A DNA stretch of 64,000 nt, taken from contig NZ_CP048020.1 in the NCBI RefSeq assembly GCF_010365865.1, forward strand, positions 992,001-1,056,000, in the 5' to 3' direction. Both the position numbers and the translations under genes were made by a program. The notes under the pieces were generated by a model. The model searched no databases. It was not told where the DNA came from and saw only the letters and a program-made list of their open reading frames with translations. Shown here in pieces: positions 16,576-23,809 of this stretch (position 1 is its first letter; each line of letters opens with the position of its first letter). Origin of the DNA: Treponema vincentii. Lineage in GTDB: Bacteria; Spirochaetota; Spirochaetia; Treponematales; Treponemataceae.

Positions 16576-16848
16576 TAGCTTCCAGCATGAAAAACACAGT
16601 AAAATACTTGCTACGTCAAAAACGACCTTGAAACCTTGCAAACGATTATCGATGAAAAGGCGGGGAAAGGCGAAATACGACTTACAAAAAGAAACCTTAC
16701 AGAAATTATACAAGATGATAGGCTCAAAGGATTCGATGTTAATCAAGACAGCGGCGAAGTAAAAGAAACAAATAAAGCTAAAATCCATTATAGTAAAACA
16801 GGCGTTCACTTAGTGCCGTTTAGTCTAGTACCGGAGGATGAAAAATGA
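16568..16848 (+). pseudogene. Orphan toxin-like cassette, 5'-truncated and frameshifted
   Basis: An open frame from 16568 reads FQHEKHSKILATSK. A one-base shift at an A5 run near 16620 continues KNDLETLQTIIDEKAGKGE and ends with KIHYSKTGVHLVPF. The order Q.KH / AGKG / IHYSKTGxHxVP is that of polymorphic toxin type 50-like C-termini, which often sit on phage head proteins. No start codon or carrier domain precedes it. It looks like a displaced alternative toxin tip, as in Rhs or CDI loci. A partial frame from the ATG at 16636 exists. Confidence 0.5.
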
Positions 16849-17075
16849 TATTTTACCCAAAAACGGAAACGGAACTCTATAATATATGCAAAAAAGCGCA
16901 TACTATTAAAGCTGTTCTCCATGATAAGACTGTTATAGAAGGAACCGTATACGGTTTTACATGGGCGGTCAACAACGAACCAGAAATAGCAGATATTGAT
17001 ATAAAGCTTGCAAATGGGCAATTAGCCGGAGCCTTTTTAGACGAAATAGAGAGCATCGAGGTTGTAGAAGGATAA
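16845..17075 (+). CDS. Small protein, candidate immunity to the orphan toxin tip
   Basis: 76 residues overlapping the toxin-like cassette by 4 bases, with GGAGG before the ATG. It is beta-rich and acidic (HDKTVIEGTVYGFTWAVNNEPEIADIDIKL), the look of a small barrel protein. Toxin-then-immunity order and coupling suggest it protects against the type-50-like domain. Inference only. Confidence 0.5.
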   Translation: MIFYPKTETELYNICKKAHTIKAVLHDKTVIEGTVYGFTWAVNNEPEIADIDIKLANGQLAGAFLDEIESIEVVEG

Positions 17076-17140
17076 GAACAACACCAACATGAGTTGTTGC
17101 GTATTTTGCAACGACTGAATCAGCAACAGGTAAATAGCCC

Positions 17141-17641
17141 CTACCAATCCCGCAAAGAACCATCCAAAAAGACAGCACAGTCAAACTCGTAATCATCTTT
17201 TTCAGAGGAAATGCCAGCATCTCCGAGTATCTCTTGTACGCGCATACAACGCCGGAGTACGTTACAGCGTTCACGGTAGTCGTGTATTCCTTCCTCGTCA
17301 AAAACTATATCAATGTCTTGCCGGGAAGTGCAGGTATTGAGTTCTTTAAGAATCCGGTTATCAGCTTCACTTAACGGCTTTTTTACCAATCCTAACTTTT
17401 CATAGAAGGGAGTAAGCCGCCAATAGCCATTGATAAAATGGCAGAGCGTAAATTCATACAACTGCTCATCTGTTGGAGGCGCTGAGGGGCTAAAAAAATA
17501 AGACGGCGCATACATCGCATAGGTCAAGTACCGCTGCTTTTCTGTGATATCAGTAATCCTAAACCGATTAAAGGTATCTTCCGTCTGCTCTTTGTTTTTG
17601 CATTCCCGTAATGCCCCGATGATGCGCTTGTCAAAAGTCAT
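17141..17641 (-). CDS. Hypothetical phage protein at the end of the inverted block
   Basis: 166 residues, helical and soluble. It has two similar stretches (LRECKNKEQTEDTFNRFRI and LNTCTSRQDIDIVFDEEGI), which may be a duplicated helical unit. AAGGA lies 9 bases before the ATG. It is separated from the spanin-like gene by a 180-base spacer rich in inverted repeats, so it may be controlled separately. Not recognised. Confidence 0.55.
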   Translation of the reverse strand: MTFDKRIIGALRECKNKEQTEDTFNRFRITDITEKQRYLTYAMYAPSYFFSPSAPPTDEQLYEFTLCHFINGYWRLTPFYEKLGLVKKPLSEADNRILKELNTCTSRQDIDIVFDEEGIHDYRERCNVLRRCMRVQEILGDAGISSEKDDYEFDCAVFLDGSLRDW

Positions 17642-17673
17642 TTATGTTATTCCTTAATAGTATTGGGAAAAAG

Positions 17674-17757
17674 TATGCCCTTACATCCAAAATAAGGAAC
17701 TTTGATTTTTAAGGGTAAGGGCATATCGTTTGTACGTTGTAGTTCAAAGTCCTTATT
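17674..17757. repeat. Interlocked inverted repeats (A-B-A'-B')
   Basis: A is TATGCCCTTAC (17674-17684) and pairs perfectly with 17715-17725. B is AATAAGGAACTTTGA (17691-17705) and pairs with 17744-17757, with one bulge. The arms alternate, so the two stems either form a pseudoknot or exclude each other. On the minus strand this is the leader of the gene starting at 17641; on the plus strand it ends at a hairpin with a T tract. Confidence 0.75.
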
Positions 17758-17772
17758 GCAACATAAAACCGT

Positions 17773-17811
17773 ATAGCAGTTGTCGAGGATTATTCGGTAA
17801 CTGCTATTTTT
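17773..17811 (+). terminator. Hairpin with T tract, plus-strand terminator
   Basis: ATAGCAGTT / AACTGCTAT stem, 17-base loop, then T5. The T tract is on the plus strand, opposite to both flanking genes. It could stop plus-strand transcripts coming from 17075, or end a small RNA that begins around the interlocked repeats. Confidence 0.65.
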
Positions 17812-17821
17812 CTATCAGCCT

Positions 17822-18322
17822 CTAGGGAGGACGAAAAAGGCTGAACTTGTATTTTAAAAAGTATTTTACGCCTATTGTAAAAAGTAGTATTGTTAGTATT
17901 GCCGAAAGTATTATAACGGCAATCATCCGCCGATGGAGTTTATCTTTTTGTTTATTGATTATTGCCTGCTGTTTCGCTATTGTTTCGGACGCCTCTTTTT
18001 CGTATGTGTTGTAAGATTGCCGCAAGGCTTTCAAGCTCGCTCGCTCCGTCTGTAATTGACTGCGTAAGATGTTCGCTGTACTTTCGGCCGTCTGCAATTT
18101 CTCGGTTAAGCTCTTCGCTTTGCTCTCTTGCGCCCTCAAGCGTTCCGTTAAGTTGCTCGCCTGTAATAGCAGATTCTGTCTGCTTATCTTCAAGTTCTCC
18201 GATATGCTCTCTAACCTGATAAGCTCCGTCTCCGTTACCGTATACAGCCGCTCTTGTGCAACAGCCGGAAAGAGCAAGCAACAAAAAACAGATACTACAA
18301 ACAATAAAAACATTCTTTTCAT
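17822..18322 (-). CDS. Spanin-like protein with coiled coil and C-terminal membrane helix
   Basis: 166 residues. It has an N-terminal hydrophobic signal (MFLLFVVSVFCCLLFPAVA), a long coiled coil at about 30-128 (ENLKISRQNLLLQASNLTERL onward) and a C-terminal membrane helix (MIAVIILSAILTILLFTIGV). This layout suits a spanin that bridges membranes during lysis. It is read in a different frame from the lipoprotein at 17952-18326, and the two starts are 4 bases apart. It lies downstream of the endolysin on the same strand. Confidence 0.7.
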   Translation of the reverse strand: MKRMFLLFVVSVFCCLLFPAVAQERLYTVTETELIRLESISENLKISRQNLLLQASNLTERLRAQESKAKSLTEKLQTAESTANILRSQLQTERASLKALRQSYNTYEKEASETIAKQQAIINKQKDKLHRRMIAVIILSAILTILLFTIGVKYFLKYKFSLFRPP

Positions 18323-18326
18323 TCAT
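17952..18326 (-). CDS. Overlapping lipoprotein, outer-spanin candidate
   Basis: 124 residues with a lipoprotein signal (FIVCSICFLLLALSGC, lipobox LSGC) and a charged helical body (GELEDKQTESAITGEQLNG and on). It starts directly after the stop of the membrane gene at 18327 and lies almost entirely inside the spanin-like frame. Rz/Rz1 pairs of other phages show the same nested order: membrane subunit plus lipoprotein in another frame. Unusually, both signal sequences here are encoded by the same DNA. Either frame could be spurious, but the lipobox argues for this one. Confidence 0.6.
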   Translation of the reverse strand: MNEKNVFIVCSICFLLLALSGCCTRAAVYGNGDGAYQVREHIGELEDKQTESAITGEQLNGTLEGAREQSEELNREIADGRKYSEHLTQSITDGASELESLAAILQHIRKRGVRNNSETAGNNQ

Positions 18327-18689
18327 TTACCGCTCCTTTTTTTGTTTTTCTTCCCATTGTTTTCGTACTTCAATACAGCAACGACATTCAATGGTATCTT
18401 GAAAATCCATAAAAGGCTGAGACAGATGCATTAGAATAAATTCTATAAGAGTAATCGGAAAGAAAATCAAAGCTATCATATTTTTAAATCCCCATAATAA
18501 AAATAAGAATATTCGTTTTTGTTTGTTCTTTTTGACTTTCCAATATTCATCACGATAAAAAGAATCAAGTTTATCTTCAAAACAAATAAAGGGTATTAAA
18601 CTAAATTCTAAAATGAGTCCTGCTATTGTGAATGGAAAAAAGATATAAAAAATCAGTTGATTTAATGTTTGTAATAACAATAATTTCAT
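18327..18689 (-). CDS. Membrane protein of the lysis block, holin candidate
   Basis: 120 residues with two or three hydrophobic helices (LIFYIFFPFTIAGLILEFSLIPFI and NMIALIFFPITLIEFILM) separated by a basic loop, and a basic tail (RKQWEEKQKKER). Position between endolysin and spanins, size and topology fit a holin, but no family signature is seen. Its stop abuts the lipoprotein start. Confidence 0.5.
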   Translation of the reverse strand: MKLLLLQTLNQLIFYIFFPFTIAGLILEFSLIPFICFEDKLDSFYRDEYWKVKKNKQKRIFLFLLWGFKNMIALIFFPITLIEFILMHLSQPFMDFQDTIECRCCIEVRKQWEEKQKKER

Positions 18690-18706
18690 TTATACACCGC
18701 TATTCC

Positions 18707-19150
18707 TTACATAAGTTCAAAGTGGGGATTGTCCCAGCCCTTACCCCACACTTGTCCGTATCCGCCTGCGCACCAATCAAGCCCGCATTCTTCACCGATA
18801 GCGCCGATTTCTTTCCAGACTTGCTCCGGTGCATTCCACCAGACGCGGCCGTCTTTTACCGGCGCAATATCAACGGCGTTTCCGCCGAAATGCCTCGACT
18901 GCGTCGTCTTTGTTACGATGCGCTTATTTTCCGCTTCGGTTAAAAGGTACAAGCCTGCTTTTTTACGCAAGGCGTTCACCTCTTCAAGCGGCTTGCGACC
19001 TTGCGCATAATAGGCCGCCTGCGTATCAACCGTCCGATCTGTTTCAAGGACGATTACCTCTATACCACGCTTTTTCAGTTCTGCTAAAAAAGCACGCGTC
19101 CGCTTTGCCAGCTCCGGCTTAAGCCGGTCAATATCCCGTATCACTCCCAT
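18707..19150 (-). CDS. M15-family peptidase endolysin
   Basis: 147 residues of the D-Ala-D-Ala/L-Ala-D-Glu peptidase type. Zinc-site motifs are SRHFGGNAVDIAP (His and Asp) and the terminal DNPHFEL (His), with the catalytic acid region ECGLDWCAGGYG between. It would cut the peptidoglycan cross-bridge peptides at lysis. There is no signal peptide, so it needs a holin. AGGAGG precedes the ATG. Confidence 0.9.
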   Translation of the reverse strand: MGVIRDIDRLKPELAKRTRAFLAELKKRGIEVIVLETDRTVDTQAAYYAQGRKPLEEVNALRKKAGLYLLTEAENKRIVTKTTQSRHFGGNAVDIAPVKDGRVWWNAPEQVWKEIGAIGEECGLDWCAGGYGQVWGKGWDNPHFELM

Positions 19151-19171
19151 CGTTAAACCTCCTAAAATCTG

Positions 19172-19210
19172 TTAGTCGTTGTATTTTTCTACAAACTGCT
19201 CCAGTGTCAT
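19172..19210 (-). other. 12-codon mini-ORF, possible relic
   Basis: ATG at 19210 overlaps the stop of the upstream gene (ATGA). The peptide MTLEQFVEKYND resembles the first residues of many phage CHAP or amidase endolysins. It ends just before the ribosome site of the M15 gene. It may be a coupling peptide or the stub of a replaced lysin gene. Confidence 0.3.
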
Positions 19211-19986
19211 GCATATACATCCTGCTCTATACATAATGCCTTCAGGTACCCGATATTCTTTTTGATAGGATAATCAATACAGATTTCTTTATACTCCGGT
19301 AAAAGGAATGCCGATTGTTCAGCCTTGTACATTGCGATTTTTTCTTTGATGCGCCGAGCGATAATCCGTATCATTTCATCCGCCCACTCATTGACGATGC
19401 GTTCTATCTGCGGGGCGATTGCTTCCCATGAAGGATACTGTTCCGTGCCGCATGGTACGGCGGGAAGTTTATGTAAAAAGGCTTTATAGTCTTGTTCGAT
19501 AAAATAGAGAATGTCAGCAATATAGCCTTTACGCTCTGTTGCTGTCAGCCGCTCCCGCATACAGTTATAGTCTACACGCTCCTGCAGCACGTCTTTTACC
19601 AACTCAACACAAGAGAGCATCGGCATCTCGCATTTTACGAAGGGTAAAAAGATTTCTTTGATTGTGCCGTTAATCCGGCGAACTATCCGCCGTTCGTCTG
19701 CCTTTGTTTTTTCGTCAATCTCCCCAGATTGTCTGAATAGTTTTTTTCGGCATTCTTCATCGTGCAGCCGGTCTTTTCCTTTTTTCTCTATATCCGTTTT
19801 GAATAGCTCCAATTTATCATCAACATTTTTTTCAATGTCTCCAACGATAATTTTTTTATCCCCGGCTCCTAGCTGTATGCCTTTTTTAAGAAGCTTGTTC
19901 AGTAGCAGAAAAATAAGGACGGCAATAAACACGATTGCCGCAATGCCGAGGACTAACACACTGGTAGGTAATTTCTCTATAGCCAT
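19207..19986 (-). CDS. Membrane-anchored protein of the lysis block
   Basis: 259 residues from the ATG at 19986. An earlier ATG at 20025 overlaps the promoter's -10 (20026-20021), so it cannot be translated from that promoter; AAGG precedes the one at 19986. One N-terminal membrane helix (SVLVLGIAAIVFIAVLIFLLLNKLL) is followed by a long charged helical domain. First gene of the inverted block. It could be a holin-like or lysis-timing protein; function not shown by sequence. Confidence 0.6.
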   Translation of the reverse strand: MAIEKLPTSVLVLGIAAIVFIAVLIFLLLNKLLKKGIQLGAGDKKIIVGDIEKNVDDKLELFKTDIEKKGKDRLHDEECRKKLFRQSGEIDEKTKADERRIVRRINGTIKEIFLPFVKCEMPMLSCVELVKDVLQERVDYNCMRERLTATERKGYIADILYFIEQDYKAFLHKLPAVPCGTEQYPSWEAIAPQIERIVNEWADEMIRIIARRIKEKIAMYKAEQSAFLLPEYKEICIDYPIKKNIGYLKALCIEQDVYA

Positions 19987-20020
19987 AAAACGCTGCCTTG
20001 TTGAATCATTTTGTAACACC

Positions 20021-20050
20021 AGCATAGAAGAAACGCAGTACGTAACGCAA
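20021..20050 (-). promoter_or_regulatory. Minus-strand phage promoter with TTGCGTTACGTAC box
   Basis: Minus strand: TTGCGT (20050-20045), 18-bp spacer, TATGCT (20026-20021). The box TTGCGTTACGTAC matches the three plus-strand copies. It drives the inverted lysis block and forms a divergent pair with the promoter at 20110. Confidence 0.7.
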
Positions 20051-20109
20051 ATCAGCAGGGATAAAAATCATGTTCCTTAAAATATTTTTATTCTCTTTAC
20101 GCGTAAAAT

Positions 20110-20139
20110 TTGTGTTACGCACCCCCAATTATTTACAAT
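20110..20139 (+). promoter_or_regulatory. Phage promoter with TTGTGTTACGCACC box
   Basis: TTGTGT (20110-20115), 18-bp spacer, TACAAT (20134-20139). It starts the capsid and tail operon. The box is 60 bp from the inverted copy that drives the lysis block. Confidence 0.75.
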
Positions 20140-20169
20140 ACAAACCGTACCACAAAAAGAGGTAATGAC

Positions 20170-21534
20170 ATGGGGAAGTCTGGAAAAAACACATATACGC
20201 AAAAACCGCTTTTTACTGATCCTGCGCAAACTCCGTTTGTATCGATTGAGGCTGTGGGTGAAATGCTTTCCGAAGTGGAAGCAAAGACAATAATGAGCCA
20301 CATCCGCTTAAATCCGCTTGCAACACCTGAAATGATTGCAGCGCTCAAAGGGGATGCCGATCCGCTCGATTGTATTTTTGCCGTTGAATATCGAAAAAGC
20401 AAAAGCGGCGTTGAATATCTCGATGCTGCGTATGAACACATTGTCGAAACGATTTTGACCAGTACGGTTTTTATTCCTTCCGGCTATGGGCATCAATCGC
20501 AAGAAGCATTCTTTTATGAAGGACGTGAGATATACGGAACGGTTATCGGCGCATTACTCGATAAAGAGGCGGGGAAAGTCTATTACCGCATTATTCCTGA
20601 TAAGGGAGAACACGCGGAGAAAATACGGCGGTGGCTGAAAAATAAGCAGATTAACGCAGTCTCTATCTGGGGAATACCGACGTATGCGGATGAAAGGAAA
20701 AAGACGGTTGTTGATTATGCCTTGCGCTCTGTTGATTTTGTGCCGCCGCTTAGCGAAGGGCAACATAACGAAAGCGCAATCGGGCAGATGGAGGGTGTGA
20801 GCTTTAATGAGCAGGAAAGAAAAATCCGTGATGCCTTGCGAGAGAAATATGCAGATTATGTTTTTACGGAAGATTTTTATGATGATTATGTCATTGGTGA
20901 ATATAAAAATCAGCTGTATAAAATTCCGTACAGCATACAAAATAATACGGTTATATTCGGGGCGGCTCAAAAGGTGCGCCGCGTTGTTGAATATAAACTT
21001 CAGGAGGAAGAAATGGAACTTGCAAGTATAGCAAATGACGAGCTTACGGCAGAAATCGCACGGAGAACAAAAACAGGGCTTTTGTCTGCGCAAGCCGTTG
21101 CAGGGGAAATGGGGGTAAAACTGGAAGATGCTCAAAAGCTAAAAGGCTTGGAAGCGGCTTCAAGTGAACTTGCCGAACTCAAAAAAGCTGCCGGAGAAAT
21201 GGCGCTTACCGATGCTATCAACTTTGCGAAAAAAGCGAAGGAAGAAGAAAAAGCGGAGGCGGCAAAGAAAGCGTTTGGTGAAATGGTCGATGCGGTCAAG
21301 GCTGAAAAGGGCTTAACCAAAGACGGTAAACCCACAGGTGAAATGGCAGTGTTGGTGGATAAATTCTGTCATTTTGAAACTGGTATGAGTAAAGAGCAGA
21401 TTGCCGGCGAAATGGACCGCGTAATGAATGATGCGGACATTCAAAAGCTCGTACAAGGAAAAACCGCAACCGCTCCGGTTGGTCAGATGGCCGGTGCGGG
21501 TGCAAAAAGTGAACCGGAAGTATACGAAATCTAA
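20170..21534 (+). CDS. Capsid maturation protease fused to scaffold
   Basis: 454 residues from the ATG at 20170 (GAGGTAATGAC in front). The N-terminal 230 residues form the protease-like part (VEYLDAAYEHIVETILTSTVFIP, HQSQEAFFYEGREIYGTVIGALL, INAVSIWGIPTYADE). The C-terminal part is helical and Lys/Glu/Ala rich, as in scaffolds. A strong internal ribosome site allows the scaffold to be made alone. It precedes the decoration and major capsid genes, as expected. Confidence 0.75.
   Translation: MGKSGKNTYTQKPLFTDPAQTPFVSIEAVGEMLSEVEAKTIMSHIRLNPLATPEMIAALKGDADPLDCIFAVEYRKSKSGVEYLDAAYEHIVETILTSTVFIPSGYGHQSQEAFFYEGREIYGTVIGALLDKEAGKVYYRIIPDKGEHAEKIRRWLKNKQINAVSIWGIPTYADERKKTVVDYALRSVDFVPPLSEGQHNESAIGQMEGVSFNEQERKIRDALREKYADYVFTEDFYDDYVIGEYKNQLYKIPYSIQNNTVIFGAAQKVRRVVEYKLQEEEMELASIANDELTAEIARRTKTGLLSAQAVAGEMGVKLEDAQKLKGLEAASSELAELKKAAGEMALTDAINFAKKAKEEEKAEAAKKAFGEMVDAVKAEKGLTKDGKPTGEMAVLVDKFCHFETGMSKEQIAGEMDRVMNDADIQKLVQGKTATAPVGQMAGAGAKSEPEVYEI
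21013..21534 (+). CDS. Scaffold protein from internal start
   Basis: In frame with the protease gene, AGGAGGAAGAA directly precedes ATG 21013. The product (MELASIANDELTAEIARRTK and on, 173 residues) is the helical scaffold portion only. Nested protease/scaffold starts are known from lambda C/Nu3. The site is too good to be chance, but expression is inferred. Confidence 0.6.
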   Translation: MELASIANDELTAEIARRTKTGLLSAQAVAGEMGVKLEDAQKLKGLEAASSELAELKKAAGEMALTDAINFAKKAKEEEKAEAAKKAFGEMVDAVKAEKGLTKDGKPTGEMAVLVDKFCHFETGMSKEQIAGEMDRVMNDADIQKLVQGKTATAPVGQMAGAGAKSEPEVYEI

Positions 21535-21549
21535 ACGAGGGGGTGTGAT

Positions 21550-21900
21550 ATGACTGGAGAGCACAGACTTTTATCAGTTAATAAAACGGTTGCAATCGCA
21601 GATGTAACAATTCCTGCGGGAGGAGCGCAGACGCTCGATAATCACGGTATTGTCTTTGTCGGCGACCGCGCGGGGGTTGTGCTGCAAAAAGAAACGGGCA
21701 ATCAAGTAACGGTGTCTTTTGATACGCAGCGGGAATGGACAACGGAAAGCTATGATAGCGCCAATTTGCCGAAAATCGGCGAAAAGGTGTATCTCGGCGC
21801 TTCGGACGGCAAGCTTACAAAAACCGCATCAGGTAATAAGCTCGTCGGCTACTACTGGGGGACGATTGGGGGTGCGGTGCTTTTTTCGCTTCACGCATAA
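21550..21900 (+). CDS. Capsid decoration protein, DUF2190-like
   Basis: 116 residues, beta-rich: KTVAIADVTIPAGGAQTLDNHGIVFVGD, VTVSFDTQREWTT, GEKVYLGASDGKLTKTASGNKLVGYYWG. The layout and final small-sheet pattern match capsid cement proteins encoded just before major capsid genes. It would bind the outer surface of the head and stabilise it. Confidence 0.75.
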   Translation: MTGEHRLLSVNKTVAIADVTIPAGGAQTLDNHGIVFVGDRAGVVLQKETGNQVTVSFDTQREWTTESYDSANLPKIGEKVYLGASDGKLTKTASGNKLVGYYWGTIGGAVLFSLHA

Positions 21901-21937
21901 AAGCAGACCGTACATAACGATGAGGAGAAAAAAAACA

Positions 21938-23002
21938 ATGGAATTTGTATCACATGAAACAATCCGTATGAAAAATGCTACGGAGAAAAAACAGATGTCG
22001 TTGCAATACCGTGCGCCGAATGTGCCTGCCGGTGAGATGACAATAAAGGATACCGGCGCCGGTACGCGCACTGAAATCTTTACGCGGGAAATGCTTACAC
22101 GGGCGGTCGGCTTACCGTCAGGGGAAATGATGAGCGCAGAGGATTTGCATAAGTTTGCAAAGCAAGCTGTTCTTGACGTATCGCTCGGTATGGCGGAGCA
22201 TCCTGCCCTTTATTCCTTCATTTACGAAGAGATTAAAAATGCCGATTTTCCCCGCACAATCAAAGTGATGGAGCTTATCGGAATGCGCGCTGCATTCGGT
22301 GTTACCAACGATGGGGAAAGTGTGCCGATGGCTGATTTCAAATTCGGTAAGCTCGAAACGGTTGATTTTAAGACATTCGCAGCCGGTTATTCCATCTCAC
22401 GAGGCTGGGTAAACTTCAATGAATTTTGGAAATTGCCGCAAGCGTCAAAAGCACTCGGTATTGCGCATAATGCCATTCTTGACCATCTGCACCTGTCGCC
22501 GATTATTACGCATTCGTATACCGGAGATGCCGTTACCAATAAGGTAACAACCGGCAGTACCGACCTTGAGAATGTGTGGCTTACACTGCGGAAAGGGCTT
22601 AAAGATGCCCTCAAGCGTACCAATGCAAGCGGCTATCGGATTCGTCCGACTATAGCCCTTTGTAACTCTGCAACGGCGATGGATGTAGAGGCGGCAATCA
22701 AAGGCTTACTGCAAAAAGGTACACAGCTGGGGCAGCTTGCGCAGATTCAGAGTGTTTTAAGTTATGACGGCTGGACGGGTGAAGTCGGCGGAATTAAATA
22801 CGAGTTTAAAGCTCCGGCTGATAACGAAGTGTATTTAATCGTTCCGAAGCAGTCGTTTAAGGCGCTTGTAAAAGAAGATTTAACACACCTTGAACAGCGG
22901 GGTAACATTCTCACTCTTTCTGAATTGGATGTTGTTGAAACCTTTACCCGTTGCGCGGTTGCCGGTGTTGCAGATGCTGTGCATAAGGTAAAGCTCGCAT
23001 AA
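21938..23002 (+). CDS. Major capsid protein
   Basis: 354 residues. ATG 21938 has GAGGAG in front; the longer frame runs back through the decoration gene. Features: a helical N-terminal arm, a conserved middle (FKFGKLETVDFKTFAAGYSISRGWVNF), and the C-terminal IKYEFKAPADNEVYLIVPKQSF. This looks like an HK97-fold capsid (Mu-like or gp5-like group). A hairpin follows the gene and may set its high message level. Confidence 0.8.
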   Translation: MEFVSHETIRMKNATEKKQMSLQYRAPNVPAGEMTIKDTGAGTRTEIFTREMLTRAVGLPSGEMMSAEDLHKFAKQAVLDVSLGMAEHPALYSFIYEEIKNADFPRTIKVMELIGMRAAFGVTNDGESVPMADFKFGKLETVDFKTFAAGYSISRGWVNFNEFWKLPQASKALGIAHNAILDHLHLSPIITHSYTGDAVTNKVTTGSTDLENVWLTLRKGLKDALKRTNASGYRIRPTIALCNSATAMDVEAAIKGLLQKGTQLGQLAQIQSVLSYDGWTGEVGGIKYEFKAPADNEVYLIVPKQSFKALVKEDLTHLEQRGNILTLSELDVVETFTRCAVAGVADAVHKVKLA

Positions 23003-23009
23003 GGCTTTT

Positions 23010-23047
23010 AAAGAGAGAGATGCACGGTTTGTTTCGTCTCTCTCTTT
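23010..23047 (+). other. Hairpin after the capsid gene
   Basis: Perfect 11-bp stem AAAGAGAGAGA / TCTCTCTCTTT with a 16-base loop and only T3. Without a longer T tract it is more likely an attenuator or RNA-stability hairpin than a full terminator, because the tail genes follow on the same strand. Confidence 0.65.
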
Positions 23048-23069
23048 AATGACAGATCGAGGAGATAAT

Positions 23070-23414
23070 ATGGGAAGTGAAAACATTACCTTACGCATAA
23101 TGAAAACCGCTAACGGCTGGTATGTTGAGCATGAGGCAGGCGATGTAACGAACGGCTACGCAGTTGAAGGAGATGCATGGGAAGAACTCAATCCTGCGCT
23201 TGCGGGAACTTTTGAAACGCCGTTTAAAGCGCCGGAAGAAAACGAAAGCGGCGCTGAAAAGCCGAAGGTGGGCGAATTAAAAGCAAAGATCAAAACGCTT
23301 GAAGCGGCGGAAAAAGAGTTACACGACTTGAAAGAAGCGGCAGGTGATATTGATATTTTGCAGGCGATTGAAAGCGCAAAGAAAGCGCAATCGCAAACAA
23401 ACCCGCAAACCTAG
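23070..23414 (+). CDS. Hypothetical head-region protein
   Basis: 114 residues from ATG 23070 (GAGGAGATAAT in front). The first 45 residues look like a small beta domain (ITLRIMKTANGWYVEHEAGDV). The rest is Glu/Lys/Ala-rich helix. The position between capsid and connector genes suggests a head accessory protein. Confidence 0.5.
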   Translation: MGSENITLRIMKTANGWYVEHEAGDVTNGYAVEGDAWEELNPALAGTFETPFKAPEENESGAEKPKVGELKAKIKTLEAAEKELHDLKEAAGDIDILQAIESAKKAQSQTNPQT

Positions 23415-23431
23415 AAGGGAGATAGCAGCGC

Positions 23432-23809
23432 ATGATCATCACCGAAGCATTGATACAAAGAATCCGCACCCTGCTTAACGAAGCGATACCGGATGGAGGC
23501 AGCGAAGCGGACACGCATTTTTCTACCATCGACTTAACAATCACATTACAAGCGGCAGAAAGTGAAAATCATGCGCTCTACCTTTTATGGACGCAAAAAG
23601 CGGGCATTATTCAAAAAGATGGAGGCGATATAAAAAGCATTAGTGCAGGCGGTGAAGCAATAGAAAAATACACCGCCGCCGATTATGTGAATCTCTGCCT
23701 TAAAACTGCGCAAGGGTATAAAGAGGCATGGGAAGCGGAGCGGAAAAACACCAGCGCTTCGTTTTTAATCTGCTGTAAAAAAGATGATAATGAGGCGGCT
23801 CTATGGTAA
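23432..23809 (+). CDS. Head-tail connector-like protein
   Basis: 125 residues: an N-terminal helix (ALIQRIRTLLNEAIPDGG), a middle helix-rich domain, and a C-terminal RKNTSASFLICCKKDD strand. It fits head-completion adaptors (gp6-like) by size and position. It overlaps the next gene by 7 bases. Confidence 0.5.
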   Translation: MIITEALIQRIRTLLNEAIPDGGSEADTHFSTIDLTITLQAAESENHALYLLWTQKAGIIQKDGGDIKSISAGGEAIEKYTAADYVNLCLKTAQGYKEAWEAERKNTSASFLICCKKDDNEAALW

